In this document: positions 9,101 through 16,434 of the stretch, piece by piece
How the letters are laid out: each line of letters starts with the position of its first letter
Position numbering within the stretch: the stretch's first letter is position 1
Assembly: GCA_025360015.1 (NCBI GenBank)
Contig: JANYCZ010000037.1
Coordinates: forward strand, 1 to 64,000
Source of the DNA: Verrucomicrobiota bacterium
Lineage (GTDB): Bacteria > Verrucomicrobiota > Verrucomicrobiia > Verrucomicrobiales > Verrucomicrobiaceae
DNA length: 64,000 nt
Reading direction: 5' to 3'
Translations under genes and position numbers: made by a program
The notes under the pieces: generated by a model
What the model was told of the DNA's origin: nothing
Databases searched by the model: none
What the model saw: only the letters and a program-made list of their open reading frames with translations

Positions 9101-9341
9101 TTTTGAACAGGTCTGCGGCACGCTGGTTTTGCAGAATCTTCCGGCCCTGCGGGTCCACCACGATGATGCCGTCGATGGTGGAGTTCACCTGGGCCTCCAG
9201 GAATGCTGTTTTCCAGTTCAGCTCCGCCTGCACATGGTTGAGGCGGGCCACAGTTTCGCGCAGTTCAGCTTCAAGAGCTGCGCAACGGTGTTGTTCTGTA
9301 TCAGCAGATGGCGGCGGCATTGGCATGGTTGATTCAGGCAT
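6162..9341 (-). CDS. Multi-PAS hybrid sensor histidine kinase with receiver
   Basis: This 1059-aa cytoplasmic protein has five consecutive PAS domains (about 45-165, 178-292, 300-425, 428-545, 550-675). Four of them end in the linker D-V/I-T-x-R/S-K. The kinase core follows: GGVAHEFNSILTAIIG (phospho-His), INAHDAMPGGG (N-box), DTGTGM and GTGLGLS (ATP lid). A C-terminal receiver has Asp990 in LLFTDVVMPQMSG. The fifth PAS resembles LOV domains (GYTAAEVLGRTPRMLQGP) but lacks the flavin-linking Cys, so it is not a LOV photosensor. Its start overlaps the stop of the upstream kinase gene by 8 nt (ATGCCTGA), implying translational coupling in the 13381-6162 operon. Confidence 0.9.
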   Translation of the reverse strand: MPESTMPMPPPSADTEQHRCAALEAELRETVARLNHVQAELNWKTAFLEAQVNSTIDGIIVVDPQGRKILQNQRAADLFKIPRHIVDDPDDTLQVQWVMDMTSHPAQFIEKVVYLYSHPEEISHDEIKLKDGTVLDRYSSPVTGKDGTCYGRIWTFHDITQRKQAEATLRDREEQLRAAIWASGTGTFRWDIRSNELSWDEALDALFGLPPGQTVRSLETFIATVHPDDRSGVIARCKLCAEEGADFDMEFRVIWPDGSVHWLDDKGKTSFDAAGKPLYMTGACVDITARKGSEAAMQKQKTELRILFDLMPAMIWFKDTRNGFIKVNQRVAEATGLSIAEIEGKTAEEIFPKEAAGYYADDLEVIHSNAPKMGIVEKLQGSKGQELWVKTDKMPVCDKDGKVTGLIAMVHDVTESKRAEEALRESEERFAGAFEQAPIGVALASPTGRWIKVNRALCKLVGYTEAELLTRSFQDITHPEDLADSLKGVRQLVADDIRSYQTEKRYIHAAGHLITILLNVSLVRDSQQQPRYFIAQIQDITERKRTEQSLRLLSSAVKQSKESIMITDADLELPGPKIIFVNPAFTQMTGYTAAEVLGRTPRMLQGPRSDRAVLDRLRHDLQQGNTFAGETVNYRKDGTEYDLEWQIAPLRNASSAITHFVAIQRDITARKRLESQLVHSQQMETVGKLAGGVAHEFNSILTAIIGQSELLLVDLPAGSPLTAKVTEINQAAGRAAILTRQLLAYGRKQTLQPEMLNLNAVLAGMAGTLRHLVGHAIDIRSVPAAGLRMVKADAGQISQVIMNMVINAHDAMPGGGKLTLETANITLDQASVNCYPELKPGDYVMLAITDTGTGMSAAVQARVFEPFFSTKGVGEGTGLGLSTCYGIIKQSGGHITVYSEPDVGTSFKIYLPQVTAMPAGPPPRATAPTSALPRGTETILLVEDDPSLREMAAALLQRLGYIVLAASNGIEALSLRDAHQPGHIDLLFTDVVMPQMSGKELADRVHALSPRTLILFTSAYTANAIVHQGVLDQGVALLQKPFTPAALAQKLREVLEPPV

Positions 9342-10881
9342 CCAGCATCTCGCGTACTTTGCGGGTCAGGGTGGCGGGAGTGTAAGGTTTGGGCAGAAAC
9401 GCAACCCCGGTTTCCAGCACGCCGTGATGGGCGATGGCGTCATCGGTGTAACCGGAGGTGAAGAGGACTTTGAGATCGGGATACGCGACCTTCAGCCACT
9501 CAGCCATCACCTTGCCGCCCATCTGCGGCATGATGACATCGGTGATCACCAGACGGATCGGCGGCCCTTCATGCACCCGTGCCGTGTTCAGCCCATCCTG
9601 GCCGTTGATGGCGGGCAGCACGACGTAACCTTGTGTTTGCAAGACTTCCGCCGCCAGATGCCGCACGGCAGGATCATCCTCCACCACAAGCAAGGTTTCG
9701 GTGCCACGAGCCAGCGTTCCGCTCGGGACGGATGGGGCCGTGACATCGAGCGGCTGCTCGACGCAGGGGAAGTGAACTTGGAACGTCGTGCCTTTGCCAA
9801 GCTCGCTGTGAACGCTCATGCAGCCACCGGATTGATGGACAATGGTCTGACAGGTCGCCAGGCCGAGGCCGGTGCCTTTGCCTGCTGGTTTCGTGGTGAA
9901 AAACGCCTCAAAGATGCGCGCTTTGACTTCTGCACTCATGCCTGTGCCGCTGTCACTAACACTGAGCATCATGTAGTCGCCGGGCAGGGTGCCAGGATGT
10001 GCGCGCGTGAAAGGCTCAGCGAGCGTGACCTTGCTCGTGGCGATGGTGAGCTTGCCGCCGTCGGGCATGGCATCCCGGGCGTTGACGACCAAGTTCATCA
10101 GTACTTGCCCGATGTAGCCGGGGTCGGCCATGATGTTGCCAGATTGCGCTCCGGGAACGATCGTGAGGACGATGTTTTCGTCGATGAGACGCCCGAGCAT
10201 TTGTTCGAGATCGCGCAGCACAACATTGAGATCCGTGACGACGGGCTGCACCGTTTGTTTGCGGCCAAACACGAGCAGTTGCAGCGTCAGCCCCGCCGCA
10301 CGTTCGGACGCACGCCGGATTTCTCCCACATAGTTGCGCAGCGGGTCTGCGGCGGGCAGCTTCATCAGCATCATGTCGCTGTAGCCCATGATCACGCCGA
10401 GGATGTTGTTGAAGTCATGCGCCACACCGGCGGCCAGTTGGCCGATGACCTCCATCTTTTGCGCTTCAATGAACTGCGCCTCCAGCCGTTTGCGTTCCGC
10501 CCGCTCCGCGACTTCCTGCATGGCACGGCGCACTGCCGGCACGAGCCTTGTCAGGCGGGACTTCAGGACGTAATCCGTCGCACCGCTTTTGAGGGATTCG
10601 ATGGCGAAATCCTCGCCCACGGTCCCGGATACCAGAATGACCGGGAGTTCGGGCCAGCGCGCACGCACCACGGCGATGGCGGACAGCCCGTCAAAGGAAG
10701 GCAGCGTGTAGTCCGAAACGACCAGGTCAAAGCCGCCGCGTTCGAGCGCCGCCACAAACTCACCACGGTTATGCACGCAGGTGATTGCACAGCCGATGCC
10801 TCCGGCCTCCAGCGTGAACTGGATGAGCGCGGCATCGGCGGCGTTGTCTTCAAGGTGCAGGAGGTTCAGCGGAGTATTCAT
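9334..10881 (-). CDS. REC-HisKA-HATPase-REC hybrid kinase
   Basis: From the ATG at 10881 the product is 515 aa. An N-terminal receiver (LLHLEDNAADAALIQ; Asp in LVVSDYTLPSFDG) is followed by the kinase core AAGVAHDFNNILGVIMGYS (phospho-His), VNARDAMPDGG, DSGTGM and GTGLGLA. A second receiver (LLVVEDDPAVR; Asp in LVITDVIMPQMGG) ends the protein. There is no sensor domain of its own, so input probably arrives by phosphotransfer to the first receiver. The frame extends 23 codons upstream, but the Lys/Arg-rich extension would overlap the previous gene heavily. A purine-rich GGAAAGAAAGAAG just before 10881 and the receiver start favour the shorter form. It overlaps the upstream receiver gene by 32 nt and the downstream kinase gene by 8 nt. 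Confidence 0.88.
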   Translation of the reverse strand: MNTPLNLLHLEDNAADAALIQFTLEAGGIGCAITCVHNRGEFVAALERGGFDLVVSDYTLPSFDGLSAIAVVRARWPELPVILVSGTVGEDFAIESLKSGATDYVLKSRLTRLVPAVRRAMQEVAERAERKRLEAQFIEAQKMEVIGQLAAGVAHDFNNILGVIMGYSDMMLMKLPAADPLRNYVGEIRRASERAAGLTLQLLVFGRKQTVQPVVTDLNVVLRDLEQMLGRLIDENIVLTIVPGAQSGNIMADPGYIGQVLMNLVVNARDAMPDGGKLTIATSKVTLAEPFTRAHPGTLPGDYMMLSVSDSGTGMSAEVKARIFEAFFTTKPAGKGTGLGLATCQTIVHQSGGCMSVHSELGKGTTFQVHFPCVEQPLDVTAPSVPSGTLARGTETLLVVEDDPAVRHLAAEVLQTQGYVVLPAINGQDGLNTARVHEGPPIRLVITDVIMPQMGGKVMAEWLKVAYPDLKVLFTSGYTDDAIAHHGVLETGVAFLPKPYTPATLTRKVREMLDA

Positions 10882-11404
10882 TTTTAACTTCTTTCTTTCC
10901 GAGGTAGATGACTTCGCTGTTTTGAATCGGAGCTTCTTCTTTCGCTGCATGCAGCGGCGGGTGGTTGATCGCCGCCCAAAAGATCCCCAGCTGGCTGACG
11001 GCTTTCATAAAGTCCGCGAAATCCACGGGCTTCACCACATAGGCGTTCACTCCATACTTGTAGCACTCGTTGAGATCCGGCGTTTCACGTGAGGAGGTGA
11101 GCATCACCACAGGAATGGCTTTCAACTGCTCGTCCGCCTTGATGACCTTCAGCACCTCCAGTCCATCGACCTTGGGCATTTTCAGATCCAGTAGTATGAG
11201 GATGGGATTGCCACTGGTTCGGGTGCTGTATTTTCCCCGCCGGTACAGGTAATCCAGCGCCTCCTCGCCGTCATGCACGACGAAAACGAGGTTGGCCAGC
11301 TGCTGCTCCTCCAGCGCTGCCAGTGTCAGTTCCACATCCCGTTGGTCGTCTTCGACGAGGAGGATGTTTTTAAGTTGTGTGACTTCCTGGTGAGGAGTGT
11401 TCAT
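10850..11404 (-). CDS. Single-domain response regulator (Rcp1-like)
   Basis: The 184-aa protein is a lone receiver: NILLVEDDQRD acidic pocket, Asp in LILLDLKMPKVDG, Thr-Ser in VVMLTSS, Lys in VVKPVDF. The long loops (YLYRRGKYSTRTSGNP) are typical of Rcp1-type receivers that partner phytochrome-like or PAS kinases. The Pro/Glu-rich tail has no output domain. Its ATG directly abuts the TGA of the upstream kinase (TGAATG), so the kinase at 11405-13381 is the likely phosphodonor. Confidence 0.9.
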   Translation of the reverse strand: MNTPHQEVTQLKNILLVEDDQRDVELTLAALEEQQLANLVFVVHDGEEALDYLYRRGKYSTRTSGNPILILLDLKMPKVDGLEVLKVIKADEQLKAIPVVMLTSSRETPDLNECYKYGVNAYVVKPVDFADFMKAVSQLGIFWAAINHPPLHAAKEEAPIQNSEVIYLGKKEVKNEYSAEPPAP

Positions 11405-13381
11405 TCAGGTCTCGGTGGGATGTTTGGGGATTGAAAAGCTGAAGGTCGCGCCGCCTTCCACCACGCCTTCCGCCCACACCCGGCCGCCGTGCCGGTGGAT
11501 GATGCGCTGGACGTTGGCCAGGCCGATGCCCGTGCCCTCAAATTCCACATGGCTGTGCAGGCGTTGAAACACGCCAAAGAGCTTGGCTGCGTAACGCGGA
11601 TCAAAACCCGCGCCGTTGTCGCGGATGAAGATCACGCTCTCGCCCTCGGGACTGGGCGCGCAGCCGATTTCAATTTTGGCGTCGGCGCGCTTGCTGGTGA
11701 ATTTCACCGCATTGGACATCAGATTGACCAGCACCATGCGCAGCAGGGCATGGTCTGCCCGCACCGTCGGCAGCGGCTGGATGTGCCAGACGATGCTCCG
11801 CGCCAGCGTCTCCGCTTGGAAGTCACCCATGACGTCGCGGACGAGTTCATTGAGACTCACCGCCACCTTTTGGAGGTCGGCTTTCGCGATCCGCGAGAAC
11901 GTCAGCAGATCATCAATCAACTCACCCATGCGCTGGGCGGACTGTGAAATCGTGGTCAGATACCGGAGGCTTTTCTCAGACAGTGCCGCCCCGGCGTCCC
12001 GCTGCAGCAGTTCCACGAATCCGGACACATGCCGCAGCGGCGCGCGCAGGTCATGGGAGACGGAATAGCTGAACGCCTCCAGTTCCTTGTTGGCCGCTTC
12101 CAGCTGTGCGGTTCGCTCGCTCACGCTCTGTTCCAGTCCAAGGTTGAGCTGGTGATTTTTTCCCTCGGCCTGCTTCAAGGCATTAATATCCGTGTTGGTG
12201 CCAAACCATTGCATCACCGTGCCGGTTGCATCCTTTAAGGGTTGTCCGCGCGTGAGGAAGGTGCGGAACTGCCCGTCCGCCCCGCGCAAAGGAAATTCCA
12301 TTTCGAATGGGTTGCCGCTGGCAATGGCGGCTGACCACTTCTCCATGACTTTCGGGAGCACCTCAGGATCATGCACACTCTGCCAGCCCCAGCCCGCCAT
12401 TTCTTCCGGCGTCGTGCCGGTATACTCATACCAGCGCTGGTTATACCAAAAGATGAAACCGTCTGCCTTGGCGATCCATGCCAGTTGCGGCATGGAATTG
12501 GCCAGGGTCTGGAACCGCTCCTCGCTGTTCTTCACCGCCGCCTCCGCCTGTTTGCGTGCGGTGTTGTCAGTGCCGATCAGCAGATAACCAATGATGCCCT
12601 CATGCACATTTCGCAGCGCCGTGATGGACAGCAGGGCAGGGAAGCAGCTGCCGTCTTTGCGCACCTTGGTCACCTCGTAGATGTCTTCGATCCCACGCGC
12701 AGCTTTGAACACCAGCGCCTCGAATCCCGGATTGATCGCCGTGCCGCACTCGAGGCTCAGCGCCTTGGCGCGGTCGATCACCTCCTGCGGATCGTGCAGT
12801 TCAGCAGGCGTGATTTTGTTCACCACCTCGGCGGCGTTGTAGCCCAGCATCCGCTCCGCCCCGACATTGAAGATTTGGATGATGCCCTTCTCGTCTGTGG
12901 CGATGAGGGAAAAGCACGCGCTGTGGAAAATGGCAGCCTGCAAGGCCTCCGCCGTGGCCAGGGCGCTCTTGGCTTGCAGATGCTCCCGGCCGGAGAGGTC
13001 TGCCCGCCGCCGCGCCCGATGCAGCTCTTCGTTCAACACCGAGATGAACATCCCGGCCAGCACCACGAAGAACTGCTGCCAGCGATCGACGGTGGAGGCG
13101 ATCACGAAGGAATGGGCCGGCGGCATCAAATAGTAACTCGCGCCGAAATAGGAAGCCGCCGTGGCCAGCAATCCCGCCCGCAAACCGCCCACGTAGGCGC
13201 TCAGCATGATCGGCATGGTGAAGATCACCAAGGTGGGCCGCCCGCCCAAGGCTTCATCAAAGGAAATCCGCAGACCCAGCGTGATGGCCGTCACCACCAA
13301 CGCGAATGCATAAGCCTCCCAGGGTTTCCACTCTCGCCAGCGGGAAGGCTGCTCTGTTAACGCGCCAGCGTTACGGGTCAC
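11405..13381 (-). CDS. Membrane sensor histidine kinase (DUF4118-PAS-PAS-HisKA-HATPase)
   Basis: The 658-aa protein begins with hydrophobic segments at about residues 25-115 (AYAFALVVTAITLGL, LVIFTMPIMLSAYVGGL, FFVVLAGMFISVL). They match the KdpD-type DUF4118 transmembrane module. Two PAS domains follow; the first is almost the same as PAS1 of the kinase at 3948-6065. The kinase core has SYSVSHDLRAPLRHVSGF (phospho-His), MSNAVKFTS, DNGAGFD and GTGIGLA. This is a phytochrome-type kinase core commonly paired with Rcp1-like receivers, and such a receiver is the next gene. It is first in the operon to 6162. No palindromic box is visible in the 184 nt upstream. Confidence 0.9.
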   Translation of the reverse strand: MTRNAGALTEQPSRWREWKPWEAYAFALVVTAITLGLRISFDEALGGRPTLVIFTMPIMLSAYVGGLRAGLLATAASYFGASYYLMPPAHSFVIASTVDRWQQFFVVLAGMFISVLNEELHRARRRADLSGREHLQAKSALATAEALQAAIFHSACFSLIATDEKGIIQIFNVGAERMLGYNAAEVVNKITPAELHDPQEVIDRAKALSLECGTAINPGFEALVFKAARGIEDIYEVTKVRKDGSCFPALLSITALRNVHEGIIGYLLIGTDNTARKQAEAAVKNSEERFQTLANSMPQLAWIAKADGFIFWYNQRWYEYTGTTPEEMAGWGWQSVHDPEVLPKVMEKWSAAIASGNPFEMEFPLRGADGQFRTFLTRGQPLKDATGTVMQWFGTNTDINALKQAEGKNHQLNLGLEQSVSERTAQLEAANKELEAFSYSVSHDLRAPLRHVSGFVELLQRDAGAALSEKSLRYLTTISQSAQRMGELIDDLLTFSRIAKADLQKVAVSLNELVRDVMGDFQAETLARSIVWHIQPLPTVRADHALLRMVLVNLMSNAVKFTSKRADAKIEIGCAPSPEGESVIFIRDNGAGFDPRYAAKLFGVFQRLHSHVEFEGTGIGLANVQRIIHRHGGRVWAEGVVEGGATFSFSIPKHPTET

Positions 13382-13565
13382 GAGGTGATGGGAATCCTCG
13401 GCGGCGGTTGGGGGGATTCGTGAGTATGCATGGTGGCGGTGGGTGCGACTCAGCCTGCGGGTATTTCAAGGGAATAGACACATAAATCATCTAAATGTTG
13501 GCTTAAAGGCACAATCCATGAGCGGGCTGGCACAACCCCGGCCTGCTGCGCCGGTCTGCCGGGTC

Positions 13566-14744
13566 TCAGTTCAATGCGGGCTGGGCGGGAATGGAAAAGT
13601 AAAAAGTCGCGCCGCCGTCCACCACGCCGTCCGCCCACACCCGGCCACCGTGCCGGAGAATGATACGCTGGACGTTGGCCAGGCCGATGCCCGTGCCTTC
13701 GAACTTGTCCTGGCTGTGCAGTCGTTGAAACACGCCAAAGAGTTTGGCGGCGTAACTCGGATCAAATCCAGCGCCGTTGTCGCGGACAAAGACCACGGTT
13801 TCAGCCTCGCCGACGCGAGAGCCGCCGATCTCGATGCGAGTTTCAGCACGTTCACTGGTGAACTTCACGGCATTGGAGATCAGATTGACCAGCGCCATGC
13901 GCAGTAGCGCTTGGTTTCCCCACACCGGAGGCAAAGGATGGATCACCCATTCGATGTTTCGTTTGATGGTTTCCTTGTGAAAATCCCCTACCGTTCCCTG
14001 CACCATTTCATCGAGGCTGCATTCCTGCTTTTCCATGCCCGTCTGTCCGATGCGGGAGAAGGCCAGCAGGTCATCGATCAAAGCTCCCATGCGCCGCGCC
14101 GCTTGGGAGACCGTGCTCAGGTGGCGGAGACTGTTCTCAGAGAGGGTGGGCCCGGCGTCTTCCTGCAGCAGCTCCACAAAGCCCATGATATGGCGCAGCG
14201 GCGCACGCAGATCATGGGAGACGGAGTAGCTGAAAGCTTCCAGCTCCCGGTTTGCGGTCTGAAGCTGCGCGGTGCGTTCCGTGACGCGCTGCTCCAGTTC
14301 AGCATTGAGCCGCCGGATCTCATCCTCCGCTTGCTTGCGCTGCGTGATGTCGCGGATGTTGCATTGGATCACCTTGCGGTCGCCGGCTTGATAAACGTTG
14401 CTCACAAACTCCACGGCGATGCGGCGCCCGTCGCGCGTTTCCAGCGGCAGGTTTTCATAGCGGGCATAGCCATATTCCTGAAGGCGTTCCAGCATGGCCT
14501 GATTGGACTCGATGTCCTTGAAGGGACTGAGTTCACCGGCGGTTTTGCCGACCATCTCAGCGTGTGAAAAGCCCAGCAGCTCGATCAGGAAGGGGTTCAC
14601 ATCCGTGATGCGCCCAGTCTCTAGTTCCAGGATTAGAATCCCATCCCGCGCAGCCTCAAACAGCCGCCGGTAGCTGAGCTCTGAGGCACGCAATCTGGAA
14701 TCGAGCTTTGGGTGCTGGGCGGCTGCTTCGTTCGGTGAATTCAT
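13566..14744 (-). CDS. PAS sensor histidine kinase, phytochrome-type core
   Basis: From the ATG at 14744 (MNSPNEAAAQHPKLD) the product is 392 aa. One PAS domain (about 25-145, YRRLFEAARDGILILELETG) is followed by a coiled coil with AELEQRVTERTAQL. The kinase core has SYSVSHDLRAPLRHIMGF (phospho-His), ISNAVKFTS, DNGAGFD and GTGIGLA. No membrane segment or receiver is present. The chosen start overlaps the CheB stop as ATGA and lies 38 nt after the box at 14781-14798; a longer in-frame start would read through that box. The kinase core closely resembles that at 11405-13381, and the PAS resembles that at 23480-25414. Confidence 0.9.
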   Translation of the reverse strand: MNSPNEAAAQHPKLDSRLRASELSYRRLFEAARDGILILELETGRITDVNPFLIELLGFSHAEMVGKTAGELSPFKDIESNQAMLERLQEYGYARYENLPLETRDGRRIAVEFVSNVYQAGDRKVIQCNIRDITQRKQAEDEIRRLNAELEQRVTERTAQLQTANRELEAFSYSVSHDLRAPLRHIMGFVELLQEDAGPTLSENSLRHLSTVSQAARRMGALIDDLLAFSRIGQTGMEKQECSLDEMVQGTVGDFHKETIKRNIEWVIHPLPPVWGNQALLRMALVNLISNAVKFTSERAETRIEIGGSRVGEAETVVFVRDNGAGFDPSYAAKLFGVFQRLHSQDKFEGTGIGLANVQRIILRHGGRVWADGVVDGGATFYFSIPAQPALN

Positions 14745-15454
14745 GGAGGAAGCAAGGTGTCTGCTCTGTTTGCAAGAACCATGGGGTGTACTACCCATTT
14801 GCCCCCCCGAGCCGGAAACCTTGGCTTCACGCCTTGCCAAAATGAATCAACTCGATCAGCATGGGGGGCGATTTCGTTCAGAGGCAGGATGAAATCGACA
14901 GTGCCGGTCGCGATCGAACTCAGCGGCATGCTGAAGTCCTGCGACGTGGGGCGGTCTTGGGCGATGACTTTGCCACCGCGCTCTTTGATGATCTGCACTC
15001 CGAATGAGCCATCACCATCGCCACCGGTGAGCACCACCGCGATGGCATGTTTCCGATAGACGTCCGCCACGGAGGCAAGCAGGGGCTCGGCGGAGGGACG
15101 GGCAAAATGAACCTTTTGCGCATCGTCGGCGGACAGCGCAATGCGGCCGCCCTGGACCACGGACATGTGATGATTGGGCGGTGCGACAAAGACACTCGCG
15201 TGGCACAGGATGTCCCCGGTCTGCGCCTGCCGGACCTTCAACTGCGAGCGGCTGCTCAAGATCTCCGCGAGGAGGCTTTTGTGTGCGGGGGAAAGGTGCA
15301 TCACGATGGCGATGGCCGCCGGGAAGTCCGCCGGCAGGCCGCCCAGGATGACCGACAACGCATGCAAGCCGCCAGCTGAGGCCGCCATGGCGATGACGCT
15401 CTGAGCTGGTACGCAGGGAAGGTCATTCATGAATGATTGGGTGGTTGTGCTCAT
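14741..15454 (-). CDS. CheB-type protein-glutamate methylesterase, catalytic domain only
   Basis: The 237-aa protein is a free-standing CheB esterase domain. The triad residues are visible in AASAGGLHAL (Ser), IAIVMHLSP (His) and LTGGDGDGSFG (Asp). The usual N-terminal receiver is absent. CheB hydrolyses methyl-glutamate on chemoreceptors, but no receptor or CheA lies here, so it may act in another signalling pathway. The last 30 or so residues extend beyond the domain and are read through the palindromic box at 14781-14798. Start and stop both form ATGA overlaps with neighbours (15454 and 14744), so it is translationally coupled to the DUF2934 and kinase genes. An alternative start is Met9 at 15430. 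Confidence 0.88.
   Translation of the reverse strand: MSTTTQSFMNDLPCVPAQSVIAMAASAGGLHALSVILGGLPADFPAAIAIVMHLSPAHKSLLAEILSSRSQLKVRQAQTGDILCHASVFVAPPNHHMSVVQGGRIALSADDAQKVHFARPSAEPLLASVADVYRKHAIAVVLTGGDGDGSFGVQIIKERGGKVIAQDRPTSQDFSMPLSSIATGTVDFILPLNEIAPHADRVDSFWQGVKPRFPARGGKWVVHPMVLANRADTLLPP
14781..14798 (-). promoter_or_regulatory. Palindromic box inside the 3' end of cheB, copy 5
   Basis: ATGGGGTGTACTACCCAT on the plus strand: intact proximal half (ACCCCAT toward the gene) and a 4-base distal half. It lies 38 nt before the kinase start at 14744 but within the CheB reading frame, so it could be an internal promoter or operator. Confidence 0.6.
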
Positions 15455-15678
15455 CAGTGGCCTACGAGCTGCCCCTCAGCGGTCAGTTCTGCCTCGGCCT
15501 GGAGCCAGTCTTGCACATCGCGACCACTGGCTTCGCCGTGGTTTTCAAAGTGCAGGTGGGCCCGGCGGGCCACTTGCTCGGCATCAGGAATAAAGACGCC
15601 CTGCGGCGACGTTGTTTCCACGAATTCGTGGCTGGCCTGGGGATGATGACGCGCTGGGGATACTGGGCTGGGTGTCAT
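15454..15678 (-). CDS. DUF2934 domain small protein
   Basis: The 74-aa product contains the DUF2934 signature: EQVARRAHLHFENHGEASG followed by DVQDWLQAEAEL. This short helical domain is common in proteobacterial stress-associated genes and has no known biochemical role. I chose the ATG at 15678 because the in-frame ATG at 15717 is part of the palindromic box; from 15678 the box lies 39 nt upstream, matching other genes. GGA precedes the start by 7 nt. The stop overlaps the cheB start as ATGA. It heads the DUF2934-cheB-kinase operon. Confidence 0.75.
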   Translation of the reverse strand: MTPSPVSPARHHPQASHEFVETTSPQGVFIPDAEQVARRAHLHFENHGEASGRDVQDWLQAEAELTAEGQLVGH

Positions 15679-15715
15679 AAGAAGTCCAGCATCCAGTCCA
15701 CACACTGTGTTCACC

Positions 15716-15733
15716 ATGGGGTCTTCACCCCAT
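15716..15733 (-). promoter_or_regulatory. Palindromic box, copy 6 (perfect)
   Basis: CTATGGGGTGAAGACCCCATGG toward the gene: core 15718-15731, with arms extended to ATGGGGT/ACCCCAT. It lies 39 nt before the DUF2934 start. Because it directly follows the end of the Kai operon, it marks the operon boundary. Confidence 0.7.
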
Positions 15734-15738
15734 AGAGT

Positions 15739-16416
15739 TCAGATGATCGTCACCTGCACGCTGCTCTCGATGATGCCCATGGAGATGGCGTAGCGGGTGA
15801 GGCCGGCGGTGTCGTGGATGTTGAGCTTGTCCATCAGGCTCTGGCGGTGTTTTTCGACGGTCTTGACGCTGATGTTGAGTTCATCTGCGGTTTCCTTGTT
15901 GGCCTTGCCTTCTGCAATGAGCTGCAGCACCTCCATCTCGCGCGTGCTGAGGGGAATGACGGCTTTGCCCGGCAGTTCGCCTTGATCGTGGGCCTTCTGC
16001 TTTTGATGATTGCGGCGTTTGGCGATGATGGGGCTGAAAAAATTGTTCCCTTGATGGACGGAGCGGATCGCCTCGGGCAGCACATGGGCGGCGGTTTGTT
16101 TGATGAGATAGCCTGAAGCACCGATGGCCATGACCATGGCGACGTAGGCATCATCGCTGTGGGCGGAGAGGATCAGCACCTTGGTGCCGGGAAAGGCCTG
16201 GAGGATCTGGCGGGTGGCCTCCATGCCGTTGAGCAGCGGCATGGCGATGTCCATGACGACGACGTCCGGACGCACCTTGGCGAAGAGTTCCACGGCTTGG
16301 CGGCCATTCTCAGCTTCGCCGACGACTGTGATGTCGGTCTCCAGATTTAACATGGCGCGCAGGCCTTCGCGGACGATCTGGTGGTCTTCAGCGAGCAGGA
16401 CGTTGATGGAGTTCAT
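15739..16416 (-). CDS. NarL/FixJ-family response regulator (REC + LuxR HTH)
   Basis: The 225-aa transcription factor has an N-terminal receiver (VLLAEDHQIVREGLR, phospho-Asp56 in VVVMDIAMPLLNG, Lys in YLIKQT). A LuxR-type helix-turn-helix lies at about 152-210 (LSTREMEVLQLIAEGKANKE, then VKTVEKHRQSLMDKL). It is the only DNA-binding output in the Kai operon and follows the HisKA_3 kinase gene by 18 nt, so those two are the likely cognate pair. Its receiver resembles the three stand-alone receivers further upstream, which could compete for the same phosphodonors. The target promoters are unknown. Confidence 0.92.
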   Translation of the reverse strand: MNSINVLLAEDHQIVREGLRAMLNLETDITVVGEAENGRQAVELFAKVRPDVVVMDIAMPLLNGMEATRQILQAFPGTKVLILSAHSDDAYVAMVMAIGASGYLIKQTAAHVLPEAIRSVHQGNNFFSPIIAKRRNHQKQKAHDQGELPGKAVIPLSTREMEVLQLIAEGKANKETADELNISVKTVEKHRQSLMDKLNIHDTAGLTRYAISMGIIESSVQVTII

Positions 16417-16434
16417 AAGTCAGTTAAGTTCGGT

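Noticed and set aside
8970-9341. LOV photosensor in the multi-PAS kinase
   Set aside because: The LOV-like stretch GRTPRMLQGP in the fifth PAS lacks the flavin-binding Cys, so it is an ordinary PAS domain.
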